DNA of 64,000 bases from Amedibacillus dolichus DSM 3991 (lineage in GTDB: Bacteria; Bacillota_I; Bacilli_A; Erysipelotrichales; Erysipelotrichaceae), in contig NZ_DS483474.1 in the NCBI RefSeq assembly GCF_000154285.1, positions 1 to 64,000 of the forward strand, given 5' to 3'. The notes under the pieces are model-generated. The model was not told the DNA's origin. It saw only the letters and a program-made list of their open reading frames with translations, and ran no database searches. Positions 1 through 8,613 of the stretch are shown here, in pieces. Both the position numbers and the translations under genes were made by a program. Position 1 is the first letter of the stretch, and each line of letters begins with the position of its first letter.

Positions 1-336
1 AATCATGCTATACTAAAGACAAAGGAAAGGTTGGTGAGGAAGCTAATGGAAAAGCATGAGAAATTCAAAGATGATGAAGGATTGTGGTCGCTGGCAATGT
101 CAAGGCAGATGGCAGAGTGGAGAGAGAAGAACAATCTGTTGGATAGCTATGATGAAGGCAAACAGAAGGGGTTAGAACTTGGCACTTTGAATTTATTGGC
201 CATGCAAATCAAACAGAAATTCGCTATTGATGCAAAGGAATGGTTATCCACCTTAAGCCTATCTCAGCTATACGAGCTTTCCAATCAGCTTCTTACCTGC
301 GATACTTGGGAAGAACTACAGCAGCACATGCATTAA
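1..336 (+). CDS. Rpn/PD-(D/E)XK nuclease-transposase family protein, C-terminal part (5' end outside window)
   Basis: The frame is open from base 1 and ends at TAA 334-336, so only the C-terminal ~111 residues are present; an internal TTG at 31 is not the real start. The sequence matches the C-terminal third of the gene at 33035-34024 (minus strand) almost base for base over the first ~160 nt, then at clearly lower identity. The nuclease core is outside the window. It differs from the other copy in a hinge: here only GLELGT, where the other copy has several eight-residue GTKLGLEQ-like repeats. The family is known as recombination-promoting nuclease or putative transposase; activity of this copy cannot be judged. 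Confidence 0.85.
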   Translation, partial: NHAILKTKERLVRKLMEKHEKFKDDEGLWSLAMSRQMAEWREKNNLLDSYDEGKQKGLELGTLNLLAMQIKQKFAIDAKEWLSTLSLSQLYELSNQLLTCDTWEELQQHMH

Positions 337-355
337 CCATATTCTTATATTCTCA

Positions 356-390
356 AAAAGGTGAATCACAATGCAAATTCACCTTTTTTA
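356..390 (+). terminator. Rho-independent terminator of the Rpn-family gene
   Basis: The arms AAAAGGTGAAT and AATTCACCTTTT form a strong hairpin followed by a T run, 20 bases after the stop codon. It closes the plus-strand gene. Confidence 0.85.
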
Positions 391-449
391 TAACTATTCA
401 AGACCTCTTTCATCGCATTAACCTTATCCATAAGCACTTTTTCTACTAT

Positions 450-473
450 CAAAAAAGCCGAAAAGCTATTTTC
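450..473 (-). terminator. Weak terminator-like hairpin after the alcohol dehydrogenase gene
   Basis: On the minus strand AAAATAGC can pair with GGCTTTT and a six-T run follows, just past the dehydrogenase stop. The stem is short, so this is a modest candidate. Confidence 0.4.
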
Positions 474-476
474 ATA

Positions 477-1637
477 CTATAACGCTCTACGATAAATTTC
501 TTTCACATCTTCCTTACTTAATGCCACATAGGCCTTTGATAAGGAAGCACTTGCTTTTTCTGCCATGACATCAAAATGTGTTTCATCACAAATTCCAACC
601 TCACGCAGTGTCATAGGAAGCTTCATTGCCTCAAAATATGCCTTTGTTTTTTGAATAGCCTCTTTCGCAATAGCATAAGCATCTTGATTTGCAGCAATAC
701 CCCATACATTCACTCCATACGCCTTGAATTTTTCTACTGTTTGATCATTCAATACATACTCCATCCAATGCGGTGTCAATATTGCCAAACCAACTCCATG
801 CGTAATATCATAATAAGCACTCAGCTGATGCTCCATCGGGTGTACGCTCCATTGTACGACCTTTCCTAATTTAATAAAGTTATTGATTGCCCAACTGCTT
901 GCCCACATCAAATTTGCACGAGCTTCGTAATCTTCAGGATTTTCAATCGCCTTTACCCCAAATTCAATACAGGTCTTTAAAAGTCCCTCTGCCATGCGAT
1001 CTTGCATAAAGCCTTCCACATTGGAAAAATAACATTCTAAAATATGCGACATGATATCGGCAGTTCCTGCTGCTGTTTGATAGGCTGAAACACTGAAAGT
1101 ATAGCTTGGATCAAGAATACTTGCCTTTGGTCGCATATCCTCATGCGAAGTACCGATTTTATCATTTGTTTCTAAATTACTAATAACCGCAAAGGTATCC
1201 ATTTCCGAACCGGTTGCCGCTAATGTCAGAATGGATACAATCGGCAATACACTTACAATCTTACTTGGATCTAACACAATATCCCAAGCATCACCCTCAT
1301 AGCTTACCGCTGCGGCAATAACCTTCGCACAATCAATTGTAGAACCTCCGCCAATCGGAAGCACTACTTCAATACCCTCCTTACGACAAAGCTCTACCCC
1401 TTTGCGAACAGTTGTAATACGTGGATTGGGCTCTACTCCGGATAATTCATGATAGCTAATTCCATTTGCTTGAAAGATATCGGTTACTGCATCGTAAATA
1501 CCATTGCGTTTAATACTTCCTCCACCATATACAAGCAGTACGCTTTTCCCATAGGCAGAAACAATATTCGCGATATGACGAACCTGTCCTTTCCCAAAAT
1601 AAACCGTTGTCGGTACGGAATAAACAAAATTTTCCAT
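477..1637 (-). CDS. Iron-containing alcohol dehydrogenase (YugJ/BdhA type)
   Basis: A 386-residue class III dehydrogenase that would interconvert a primary alcohol or polyol and its carbonyl with NAD(P)H. The nucleotide-binding GGGS lies at 97-100, and the metal ligands typical of the family are visible: D194 and H198 in DIMSH, then H266 and H280. The N-terminus (MENFVYSVPT, YFGKGQ) resembles the NADH-dependent butanol dehydrogenase YugJ/BdhA branch rather than glycerol dehydrogenases. An AAGGAGGATAAG ribosome site supports the ATG at 1637. It is transcribed alone; the substrate cannot be read from the sequence. It is distinct from the second iron dehydrogenase at 34974-36095. Confidence 0.88.
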   Translation of the reverse strand: MENFVYSVPTTVYFGKGQVRHIANIVSAYGKSVLLVYGGGSIKRNGIYDAVTDIFQANGISYHELSGVEPNPRITTVRKGVELCRKEGIEVVLPIGGGSTIDCAKVIAAAVSYEGDAWDIVLDPSKIVSVLPIVSILTLAATGSEMDTFAVISNLETNDKIGTSHEDMRPKASILDPSYTFSVSAYQTAAGTADIMSHILECYFSNVEGFMQDRMAEGLLKTCIEFGVKAIENPEDYEARANLMWASSWAINNFIKLGKVVQWSVHPMEHQLSAYYDITHGVGLAILTPHWMEYVLNDQTVEKFKAYGVNVWGIAANQDAYAIAKEAIQKTKAYFEAMKLPMTLREVGICDETHFDVMAEKASASLSKAYVALSKEDVKEIYRRAL

Positions 1638-1689
1638 TCTCTTATCCTCCTTCTTTAATTATCTTTATTATACTACCAAGCAAGAAATA

Positions 1690-2109
1690 TTAAATAAGAA
1701 TTCCATTGCAGTGATCAATTTCATGCTGAATAATTTGTGCTGTAAAACCCTTATAGCTTTTAATTTTCAGTTTCATATCGGTATCATAATATTGCACCTT
1801 AATCTGTGGATAACGCTTTGCTTCCCGCTCCCCTGCAAGTGATAAGCAACCCTCCATCACTCGATAAGCAATACCACTCGTTTTTATAATTACGGGATTC
1901 AACATCACCTCATATTGTCCGCTTTCCTTATTCAAAAAAGCAATGATACATTTCTGCACACCAATCATATTGGCTGCCATACCAACACATTGCATCGCGT
2001 TGGCCTTTAAGGTATCCAGCAAATCATCAGCGATTCCTTTATCTTCCTTAGTCGCCGGTAAGCTTTTCATTTGCAAAAACAATTCATCTCGCATTATATC
2101 TTTTATCAT
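1690..2109 (-). CDS. Peptide deformylase-like protein (short, deviant motif 1)
   Basis: This 139-residue protein has the deformylase zinc motifs EGCLS (86-90, Cys88) and HEIDH (129-133), so removal of the formyl group from nascent proteins is the expected role. Motif 1 deviates: GMAANMIG (43-50) has methionine where bacterial deformylases have the catalytic-site glutamine of GxGxAAxQ. It is also shorter than typical type 1 or 2 enzymes. Similar short forms occur as second deformylase genes in Gram-positive bacteria, so it may be a paralogue with altered activity and not the housekeeping copy. It sits alone between the dehydrogenase and the liv operon. Confidence 0.8.
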   Translation of the reverse strand: MIKDIMRDELFLQMKSLPATKEDKGIADDLLDTLKANAMQCVGMAANMIGVQKCIIAFLNKESGQYEVMLNPVIIKTSGIAYRVMEGCLSLAGEREAKRYPQIKVQYYDTDMKLKIKSYKGFTAQIIQHEIDHCNGILI

Positions 2110-2181
2110 CTTTCATTTTCCTTTCCGTTTTCTATCAACAGTATAGCATCGAATGCTTCTATCGTCATGTATTTCTTCATC

Positions 2182-2204
2182 AAAAAACCGGCTCTTCCCG
2201 CCGG
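2182..2204 (-). terminator. Terminator of the liv/CBS-ACT operon
   Basis: On the minus strand GCCGG pairs with CCGGC around a 7-base loop and six T follow, directly after the CBS-ACT stop codon at 2211. Confidence 0.85.
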
Positions 2205-2210
2205 CTTTGC

Positions 2211-2858
2211 TTAATTTGGATTTTTGGTAATCGACAATACACGATATCCGCTTGCATTCAGATCCTTTTCTAAGGCATCGGTTTGAAAAGTATTGATACG
2301 AATGATCAAATCGGAATAGCCATTGTGCTGGGAATAAACACCTAAATGTGTAATATTACAATTATTGCGTTTAAAAATATCGGAAACATCTCCAATCGTT
2401 CCTAGTTCATCTTTTACCTCAACACATACACGACTACCACTTTCACGATACCCTAAGATATCCAAAAAGGCGCTTAAAACATCATTGCTAGTCAGGATTC
2501 CGACAACCTCATTGGCATCGTTTACGACCGGCAAGCAACCAATGTCATGTTTAAACATAACAAGCGCTGCATCTTCAAGAAAACGGTCCTCATGAATCGT
2601 AATCACATCACGAATCATGATGGCATCGACACTTGTCTTTGAAAGCAAGTAATTTAATTCATAAATGCTTAAGCTAGTTGCTTTGGTTGCTCCTTGCTTA
2701 CTGATCATGCTCTCCGTTACTAAGCCTACCAGCTTTTTACCGCTAACAACCGGAATACGATGCAGCTCTCTGTCATTCATGATATCAACAACCTCACTGA
2801 TTTTGCTATTGACATCAATACAGACCGGATTTTTTGTCATTCGATTTTTTACATACAT
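2211..2858 (-). CDS. CBS-pair and ACT domain protein (AcuB-like)
   Basis: A 215-residue cytosolic protein with two tandem CBS domains (about 1-135, including the repeated RIPVVSG and CLPVVND segments) followed by an ACT-like domain (about 140-210). CBS pairs bind adenosyl nucleotides and ACT domains usually bind amino acids, so this is probably a sensor or regulator for the branched-chain amino acid uptake operon it ends. The ATG at 2858 is preferred over an upstream in-frame ATG at 2903 because GGGAGGATAAGAGC precedes it; the longer form would overlap livF by 41 bases. The ligand and target are not visible. Confidence 0.82.
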   Translation of the reverse strand: MYVKNRMTKNPVCIDVNSKISEVVDIMNDRELHRIPVVSGKKLVGLVTESMISKQGATKATSLSIYELNYLLSKTSVDAIMIRDVITIHEDRFLEDAALVMFKHDIGCLPVVNDANEVVGILTSNDVLSAFLDILGYRESGSRVCVEVKDELGTIGDVSDIFKRNNCNITHLGVYSQHNGYSDLIIRINTFQTDALEKDLNASGYRVLSITKNPN

Positions 2859-2862
2859 GCTC

Positions 2863-3567
2863 TTATCCTCCCAAATATGCCTTCTGAATGTCTGAACTTT
2901 CAATCAGCTCGGCACCTGTACCACTCATTACGATTTTTCCTGTTTCCATTACATAGCCACGATCGGCAATCGACAATGCCATCTTTGCATTTTGTTCCAC
3001 CAATAATACAGTCGTTCCTTCGGCATTGATATCCTTGATGATTTGAAAGATCTCTTTAACCAAAATCGGCGCTAACCCCATGCTTGGCTCATCTAGCAAT
3101 AAAATCTTCGGTCTTGCCATCAAGGCTCTGCCCATCGCAAGCATCTGTTGTTCTCCACCGGAAAGCGTGGAAGCATCTTGATTGCTGCGTTGCTTTAAAA
3201 TCGGAAATCGTTGATAAATATTATTTAAATCCTCTTTAATGCCTTCTTTATCTTTGCGTAAATAGGCACCGATGATCAAATTTTCATATACGCTCATTCC
3301 CGGAAAGATATGTCTGCCTTCGGGAACCTGTGTAATTCCTTCCTTTACGATATTTTTAGCACTTGTTTTATTCAAAGAATGTCCAAGAAAAATAATATCC
3401 CCACTTGTTTTCTTCAAAAGTCCGCTGATACTGTGTAAAAGAGTCGTTTTTCCTGCACCGTTTGCGCCGATCAAACTGACAATCTCGCCTTCCTTTACTT
3501 CCATAGATACGTCCTTTAAGGCATGGATAACACCATAATGGACATTTAAATCCTTAACCTCTAACAT
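2863..3567 (-). CDS. livF: Branched-chain amino acid ABC transporter ATPase LivF
   Basis: This 234-residue ATPase carries Walker A GANGAGKTT (34-42), the signature LSGGEQQ, Walker B LLLDEPS and the family segment GLAPILVKEIF. It powers uptake of leucine, isoleucine and valine (or related amino acids) together with LivG, LivH, LivM and the binding protein. It starts one base after livG ends, which implies translational coupling within the minus-strand operon livJ-livH-livM-livG-livF-CBS/ACT. Confidence 0.95.
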   Translation of the reverse strand: MLEVKDLNVHYGVIHALKDVSMEVKEGEIVSLIGANGAGKTTLLHSISGLLKKTSGDIIFLGHSLNKTSAKNIVKEGITQVPEGRHIFPGMSVYENLIIGAYLRKDKEGIKEDLNNIYQRFPILKQRSNQDASTLSGGEQQMLAMGRALMARPKILLLDEPSMGLAPILVKEIFQIIKDINAEGTTVLLVEQNAKMALSIADRGYVMETGKIVMSGTGAELIESSDIQKAYLGG

Positions 3568-3568
3568 C

Positions 3569-4345
3569 TTAAATATCCTCCCCTAAATACGCCTTAATAA
3601 CGCGCTTATCCTGCTTAATCACTTCCGGAATTCCATTTGCGATACATTTTCCGTAATCCAATACATAAATGCGTTCACATATTGTCATAACCAATGACAT
3701 ATCATGTTCAATTAACACGATCGTAAGATTGTATTGCTCCTTAATTTGATGAATCAGCTTTGTTAAATCGGCAGTTTCCTGTGGATTCATTCCGGCTGCC
3801 GGTTCATCTAAAAACAAAATCTTCGGTTCTGTTGCTAAGGCTCTGGCAATCTCTAAGCGACGTTGTTCTCCATAAGGCAGATTTTTTGCTTTCTCATTAC
3901 GTTTTTCATAAAGATTGACAACCTTTAATAAATCCTTAGCACGCTCCTTTACTAATGCTTCCTCACGATAAAAGGCAGGTGTTCTGAAAATTGCCTGTAA
4001 GCTTCCATAATGAATGTTTTTATGCATAGCAATCTTCACATTGTCAAGAACACTTAACTCCTTAAATAGACGAATATTCTGAAATGTTCTGGCTAGCCCC
4101 AAACGTGTAATAATATATGGCTTTAAACCACCGATCTCTTTCATCGCTCCATCTACATTTAACTGAATGCTTCCCTCACTTGGCTCATAAACACCGGTCA
4201 ATAAATTAAATAGGGTCGTTTTTCCTGCTCCGTTAGGACCGATCAAACCAATCAATTCTTTTTCATTGATTTCCATATTTACATTGGAAACGGCGCATAA
4301 CCCGCCGAAGTTTTTTGTTAAACCGCTAACCTTCAACAAGCTCAT
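3569..4345 (-). CDS. livG: Branched-chain amino acid ABC transporter ATPase LivG
   Basis: A 258-residue ATPase with Walker A GPNGAGKTT near 36-44, the long helical insert typical of LivG (around HYGSLQAIFRTPAFY), LPYGEQRRLE as signature and FLDEPAAGMNPQE as Walker B. LivG differs from LivF in this insert and in its C-terminal region. It pairs with LivF on the cytoplasmic face of the LivHM channel. It begins one base after the livM stop. Confidence 0.95.
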   Translation of the reverse strand: MSLLKVSGLTKNFGGLCAVSNVNMEINEKELIGLIGPNGAGKTTLFNLLTGVYEPSEGSIQLNVDGAMKEIGGLKPYIITRLGLARTFQNIRLFKELSVLDNVKIAMHKNIHYGSLQAIFRTPAFYREEALVKERAKDLLKVVNLYEKRNEKAKNLPYGEQRRLEIARALATEPKILFLDEPAAGMNPQETADLTKLIHQIKEQYNLTIVLIEHDMSLVMTICERIYVLDYGKCIANGIPEVIKQDKRVIKAYLGEDI

Positions 4346-4346
4346 A

Positions 4347-5306
4347 CTACTTCGCCTCCTTTTTTCGCTGAAACCTTTTCAAGATTGCAGAGAAGGTAAA
4401 TTCCTTGGTACCGAAAATGCCCTTTGGACGAAATACCATAATCAACACCAAAGCCGCACCGTAAATAATCATACGAATATCCGCAAACTGCTGTAAGAAC
4501 ATATTGATAAAGCCAATCACAATAGCTGCTAATACCGATCCGGTAAAGCTTCCCATACCCCCGAATACAACAAGGATCAAAATATCTACGGATTTGGTCC
4601 ATGTGAATAAATCCGGTTTTACAACATAGAAGTTACAAGCATACAGGGCACCTGCCAATGCCGCAATCATTGCGCCAATCACAAAAGCAATCGTTTTATA
4701 TTTCGTAGTATTGATTCCCATAGCTTCACTTGCAATCTCATCTTCACGAATCGAGATACAAGCACGCCCCGGTGCACTCAAGCCGAAGTTTAAAATAACG
4801 ATCATGGAAAGCACGATACAACCAAACAAAACCGGCCAGCTTGTCAGCTTCGGAATTCCAAATAAACCGGCAGCTCCGTTGGTAATTGTCATATTTAATA
4901 CTACGATACGTACAATTTCGGAAAAGCCTAAGGTTGCAATTGCCAAATAATCTCCCTTTAAGCGTAGAGTCGGAATGGCTACGATCAAGGCAACCACCGC
5001 ACTGATTGCCGCTCCGATGATTGCACCTAAAGCAAGCCCCATTAAGGTTGGATTGCTTTTCGTAACAATAGCTGCCGCATAGGCACCGATACACATAAAG
5101 CCGGCATGTCCCAAAGAGAACTGTCCGGTTACACCGATAATCAAATTTAGGGATACAGCCAATATAATGTTAATTCCGATTGTATAAATGGTTGTCTGAT
5201 AATATGCGTTAATGATGCCTGTCTGCATCGCAATGCTCATGATTACAAAAATGCCGATAATGGTTAGCAGCCAACATAGATTTGTTTTACTAAACATATT
5301 CTTCAT
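4347..5306 (-). CDS. livM: Branched-chain amino acid ABC transporter permease LivM
   Basis: This 319-residue integral membrane protein has about nine hydrophobic segments, the family motif GQFSLGHAGFMCIGAY (near 60-75), and the permease loop around EIASEAMGINTTKYK that contacts the ATPases. It forms the membrane channel with LivH. The gene follows livH after 3 bases. Nothing is unusual about its length. Confidence 0.95.
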   Translation of the reverse strand: MKNMFSKTNLCWLLTIIGIFVIMSIAMQTGIINAYYQTTIYTIGINIILAVSLNLIIGVTGQFSLGHAGFMCIGAYAAAIVTKSNPTLMGLALGAIIGAAISAVVALIVAIPTLRLKGDYLAIATLGFSEIVRIVVLNMTITNGAAGLFGIPKLTSWPVLFGCIVLSMIVILNFGLSAPGRACISIREDEIASEAMGINTTKYKTIAFVIGAMIAALAGALYACNFYVVKPDLFTWTKSVDILILVVFGGMGSFTGSVLAAIVIGFINMFLQQFADIRMIIYGAALVLIMVFRPKGIFGTKEFTFSAILKRFQRKKEAK

Positions 5307-5309
5307 ACG

Positions 5310-6188
5310 CTACACCTTCTCTTTCACATTCTTACCAAGTAAGCCGGCAGGCTTAATAATCAAAATCAAAATCAAAATTGCATATACAACCGCATCTTTG
5401 TATAGAGAGCTTCCATACGCCGTAACAAGCGACTCTACAATTCCGATAAAGAAACCACCAAACATTGCTCCCGGTAAAATTCCGATACCGCCGAATACCG
5501 CTGCCACAAACGCTTTGATACCGGGAACCATTCCCATCAAAGGATTGATCGTATTATAGTACATACCGACCAATACGCCACCTGCACCGGCAAGCGCTGA
5601 GCCAATCGCAAATGTATAGGAAATCGTTGCATCAACATTGATTCCCATTAGTTTTGCGGCATCGGCATCAACGGAAACCGCACGCATGGAACGTCCCACC
5701 TTTGTTTTTTTAACAACAAAAGTTAAAATCAACATCAATACGATAGTAATCGCAAAAATATAAATTTGTTGGAGCTGAATATGCAAGCCGAAGATTGTAA
5801 AAGCTTCATTGCTTAAGGTGGTCGGATAGGTCTTTACTCCCGGCCCCATAATTTTCTGTGTAGAATACTCCAAGAAATAGCTCACACCGATTGCGGTAAT
5901 CAATGCCGCAATTCGCGTAGCATTACGCAGCGGCTTATAGGCAATGCGCTCGATAACCACACCGAGAACCGCACAAAATGCCATTGCCACAAGCAGTGCA
6001 AGAAAGAAATTCAAATGAAATTGTGAAATTGCCAGAAAGCCGACATACGCTCCCAGCATATAAATATCCCCATGTGCAAAGTTAATCAGCTTGATGATTC
6101 CATATACCATGGTATATCCAAGTGCGATCAATGCATAAATGCTGCCAATCGACAATCCATTGATTAGCTGTTGAAAAAATTGTGTCAT
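5310..6188 (-). CDS. livH: Branched-chain amino acid ABC transporter permease LivH
   Basis: A 292-residue membrane permease with the LivH hallmark segments GLSIGSIYALIALGYTMVYG and LINFAHGDIYMLGAY near the N-terminus and GVVIERIAYKPLR in the first cytoplasmic loop. The ATG at 6188 is preferred over the in-frame ATG at 6203 because GGGAG lies 7 bases before it. A 13-bp perfect hairpin separates it from livJ, so it is probably made at a lower level than the binding protein. Confidence 0.93.
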   Translation of the reverse strand: MTQFFQQLINGLSIGSIYALIALGYTMVYGIIKLINFAHGDIYMLGAYVGFLAISQFHLNFFLALLVAMAFCAVLGVVIERIAYKPLRNATRIAALITAIGVSYFLEYSTQKIMGPGVKTYPTTLSNEAFTIFGLHIQLQQIYIFAITIVLMLILTFVVKKTKVGRSMRAVSVDADAAKLMGINVDATISYTFAIGSALAGAGGVLVGMYYNTINPLMGMVPGIKAFVAAVFGGIGILPGAMFGGFFIGIVESLVTAYGSSLYKDAVVYAILILILIIKPAGLLGKNVKEKV

Positions 6189-6228
6189 ACCTTCACTCCC
6201 CATCGTTTGATATATCTTCTAATTATGG

Positions 6229-6259
6229 AAAATAGGAGGAAGCCGTTTCCTCCTATTTT
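6229..6259 (-). promoter_or_regulatory. Intercistronic hairpin between livJ and livH
   Basis: AAAATAGGAGGAA and its exact complement flank a five-base loop, giving a 13-bp stem that ends in a T-rich run on the minus strand. It may be a partial terminator or an mRNA 3'-end stabiliser that keeps binding protein in excess over the permease. The stem contains AGGAGGA, a ribosome-site-like sequence that would be hidden in the duplex. Confidence 0.7.
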
Positions 6260-6272
6260 GCTAGCCCTCATT

Positions 6273-7445
6273 TTATTTATTTGGATCTACCTTAACAGCA
6301 TCGCTTTGTACGCCATTAACCAATTTTACAACCAATACATCTTTGGTTGGTGTATGTGTTTTATCAAAGGTAAAGGAGCCTGTAACACCATTAAATTTCA
6401 TGGAATCAAGTGCTTCTTTAGCAGCGTCCATATCCTTCTTGCCTGCCTTTTCATAAGCCTCGATCATAACATTGGTTGCATCGTAAGCAAGTGCTGAGAA
6501 CATACTAGGTTCTTCACCGTACTCTTCCTTATATGCCTCAATGAAAGCTGTTAGTTCATCACTTGCATTGACCGTTGTATAAGCAGTAGTAAAATAAACA
6601 TCATTCAGATTTTCAGCACCTGCAAGTTTCACAAGATCACTGGAATCAAAGCCATCCCCACCGATGATCGGAACATCAATGCCAAGGCTTCGAGCCTGTT
6701 TAATGATCAAACCTACTTCATTGTAATATCCGGGAATATAAAGAACATCGAAATCCATATCCTTAATCTTTGTTAATTGAACATTGAAATCCGTGTCCTT
6801 TTCCGCATAATTTAATTCCGTAACGATCTCTCCGCCTTTTTCCTTAAACTTCTTCTTAAATGATTTTGCCATTCCTTTTGCATAATCATTGCTTGAATCG
6901 GAAAGCATTGCCGCTTTACGTTTACCTAAATTGTCATAGGCGAATACTCCCATCGCTGCTCCCTGTGTGTTATCTTCAAAGCAAACACGATAGACGTAAT
7001 CATAAACCTTTCCATTGTTCATCGTTGCTCCATTCGCTGTTGCTGACGGAGATACCACCAAAACCTTGCTGTCATTTGCGACCTGATAGGTTGCTAAGGA
7101 ATTTCCTGATGTTGCCGGACCTACCATACCATCAACCCCATCACTTGTTGCCAGCTTGGTTGCCAATGCCGTTGCCTCCTCAGCAGCTGATTTATTATCA
7201 CCCTCAACAATTTCATATTTGAATTTATGCTCACTGTTTTCATTCGCCTGCTTAATTGCTAATTTCGCACCGTTATACTCTGTTGTTCCATAGTTCGCAA
7301 CATTTCCCGTCAATTCAAAGTTCATACCAATACGAATTGTATTTTCATCTCCTCCACCGGAGCCACCATCACCACAACCGGCTAGTGTAGTAAGCGCCAT
7401 ACATGACACCGCTGTCATTGCTACCAATTTTTTAAAGCTTCCCAT
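6273..7445 (-). CDS. livJ: Branched-chain amino acid ABC transporter substrate-binding lipoprotein LivJ
   Basis: A 390-residue type I periplasmic-binding-fold protein with a lipoprotein signal: positively charged start, hydrophobic core, lipobox LAGC near 21-24, then a Gly/Asp linker. The mature part has the family motifs IGMNFELTGNVANYG, VDGMVGPATSGNS and GDNKSAAE. It captures branched-chain or related amino acids outside the membrane. The start at 7445 is chosen because GGAAGGAGAG precedes it and it places the signal peptide correctly; an in-frame start at 7469 would add eight charged residues. Confidence 0.93.
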   Translation of the reverse strand: MGSFKKLVAMTAVSCMALTTLAGCGDGGSGGGDENTIRIGMNFELTGNVANYGTTEYNGAKLAIKQANENSEHKFKYEIVEGDNKSAAEEATALATKLATSDGVDGMVGPATSGNSLATYQVANDSKVLVVSPSATANGATMNNGKVYDYVYRVCFEDNTQGAAMGVFAYDNLGKRKAAMLSDSSNDYAKGMAKSFKKKFKEKGGEIVTELNYAEKDTDFNVQLTKIKDMDFDVLYIPGYYNEVGLIIKQARSLGIDVPIIGGDGFDSSDLVKLAGAENLNDVYFTTAYTTVNASDELTAFIEAYKEEYGEEPSMFSALAYDATNVMIEAYEKAGKKDMDAAKEALDSMKFNGVTGSFTFDKTHTPTKDVLVVKLVNGVQSDAVKVDPNK

Positions 7446-7480
7446 ACCATTCTCTCCTTCCACTTTCAAATGATATATCC

Positions 7481-7509
7481 ATTATAATCAAATCATTTTC
7501 TATTTTCAA
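7481..7509 (-). promoter_or_regulatory. Promoter of the liv operon
   Basis: TTGAAA and TATAAT are spaced by exactly 17 bases on the minus strand, about 35 bases before the livJ start codon. A CodY-box-like sequence (7555-7569, three mismatches to the usual consensus) lies upstream of the -35, but that match is weak. Confidence 0.8.
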
Positions 7510-7623
7510 TAACTTTTCACAAAGTTTTCACATATTTTCCATTTTTATTACATAATTTTTCTGTAAATATATTTCATGCTTTAGGAACCATCTTTTATAA
7601 GATATCTAAGCACTTTTTTATGT

Positions 7624-7690
7624 CGGAGAAAAAGAAAAGGAAAGTCTCCTTATCCTGCATAGCAATCATACAGAATAAGAAGGCTTCCCC
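7624..7690 (-). terminator. Terminator of the site-2 protease gene
   Basis: On the minus strand GGAAGCCTTCTTATTCTG pairs imperfectly with CAGGATAAGGAGACTTTCC, followed by TTTTCTTTTT. It lies 25 bases past the stop codon of the protease gene. Confidence 0.7.
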
Positions 7691-7714
7691 GTTTTGCAAG
7701 AATTATAAAATTTG

Positions 7715-8377
7715 TTACAACCCCAAAAGCATTGTCCAAAAGCTTGTAAAAGCTTCCATAATAATTCCTCTTGCATGAATCAGCGGTCCATCAAGAACAC
7801 CTAATGCCAGTAAGAAGAATACCAAATACATAAAATAGTTTTCATAACGCATTAGCTTAAAGTAATTTTCTTCACTTAAAATACCCGCTAAAATCTTTGA
7901 ACCATCTAATGGCGGAATTGGAATAAGATTAAAAACCGCTAAACCGATATTCATCTGTGCCAATATAACAAGCATTTGAAAAATATAGTTTATGATGGTT
8001 GAAGAAAGCACCCCTTGTGGATAAAATCGCAGTATCAGACAATATCCCATGATAGATAAAAAAGCCAAAATAAAATTTGCAAACGGTCCGGCAAGCGCAG
8101 TCCACATCATGCCTTCTTTTTTATTGCGATAAAAATAAGGATTTACCTGCACCGGTTTTGCCCACCCGAAGCCGAAAAACAATAAGCAAATCGTACCGAA
8201 AGGATCTAAATGTTTAAGTGGGTTTAAAGTCATTCTTCCCGCAGAGTTTTGGGTAATATCTCCCATTTTATAAGAAACAAAAGCATGGGCTGCCTCATGC
8301 ACAGATAAGGATATAACAACAGCCGGTAAAATATAAATTAAATCCGAAAGAAACTGTTGAAGATTAAAATGAAACAT
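7715..8377 (-). CDS. Site-2 protease family membrane metalloprotease (M50)
   Basis: A 220-residue polytopic membrane protein with the zinc motif HEAAH (near residues 26-30) and the second ligand region NLIPIPPLDG, both diagnostic of M50 proteases. The short form without PDZ domain resembles the YwhC/Rip3-like group found in many Bacillota; the substrate is unknown. ATG 8377 is favoured over GTG 8380 because AGGAGG is 7 bases upstream. The gene is alone between two terminators. Confidence 0.88.
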   Translation of the reverse strand: MFHFNLQQFLSDLIYILPAVVISLSVHEAAHAFVSYKMGDITQNSAGRMTLNPLKHLDPFGTICLLFFGFGWAKPVQVNPYFYRNKKEGMMWTALAGPFANFILAFLSIMGYCLILRFYPQGVLSSTIINYIFQMLVILAQMNIGLAVFNLIPIPPLDGSKILAGILSEENYFKLMRYENYFMYLVFFLLALGVLDGPLIHARGIIMEAFTSFWTMLLGL

Positions 8378-8569
8378 CACGATTCCTCCTCAATACTAAT
8401 AGTATCAGTATATCATATTTCATACATAAGGAAAACTTATAAATCATTCAATGCCGGGCTCTTGCTTGTTATATAGAAATCATGCAAGCAATTTGTGCAT
8501 ATAGCCCTATCGTTTTGAAATCATCAATTTGAACAATATATATATATATACTACAAGCTTTGATAATAA

Positions 8570-8594
8570 AAAGTACGGCTGTACCGTACCTTTT
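8570..8594 (-). terminator. Terminator of the fba gene
   Basis: GGTACGG and CCGTACT-type arms form a tight hairpin with an A run on one side and a T run on the other. It lies just past the aldolase stop and could stop transcription in both directions. Confidence 0.8.
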
Positions 8595-8613
8595 ATTCCT
8601 TGATTGTATTTAA

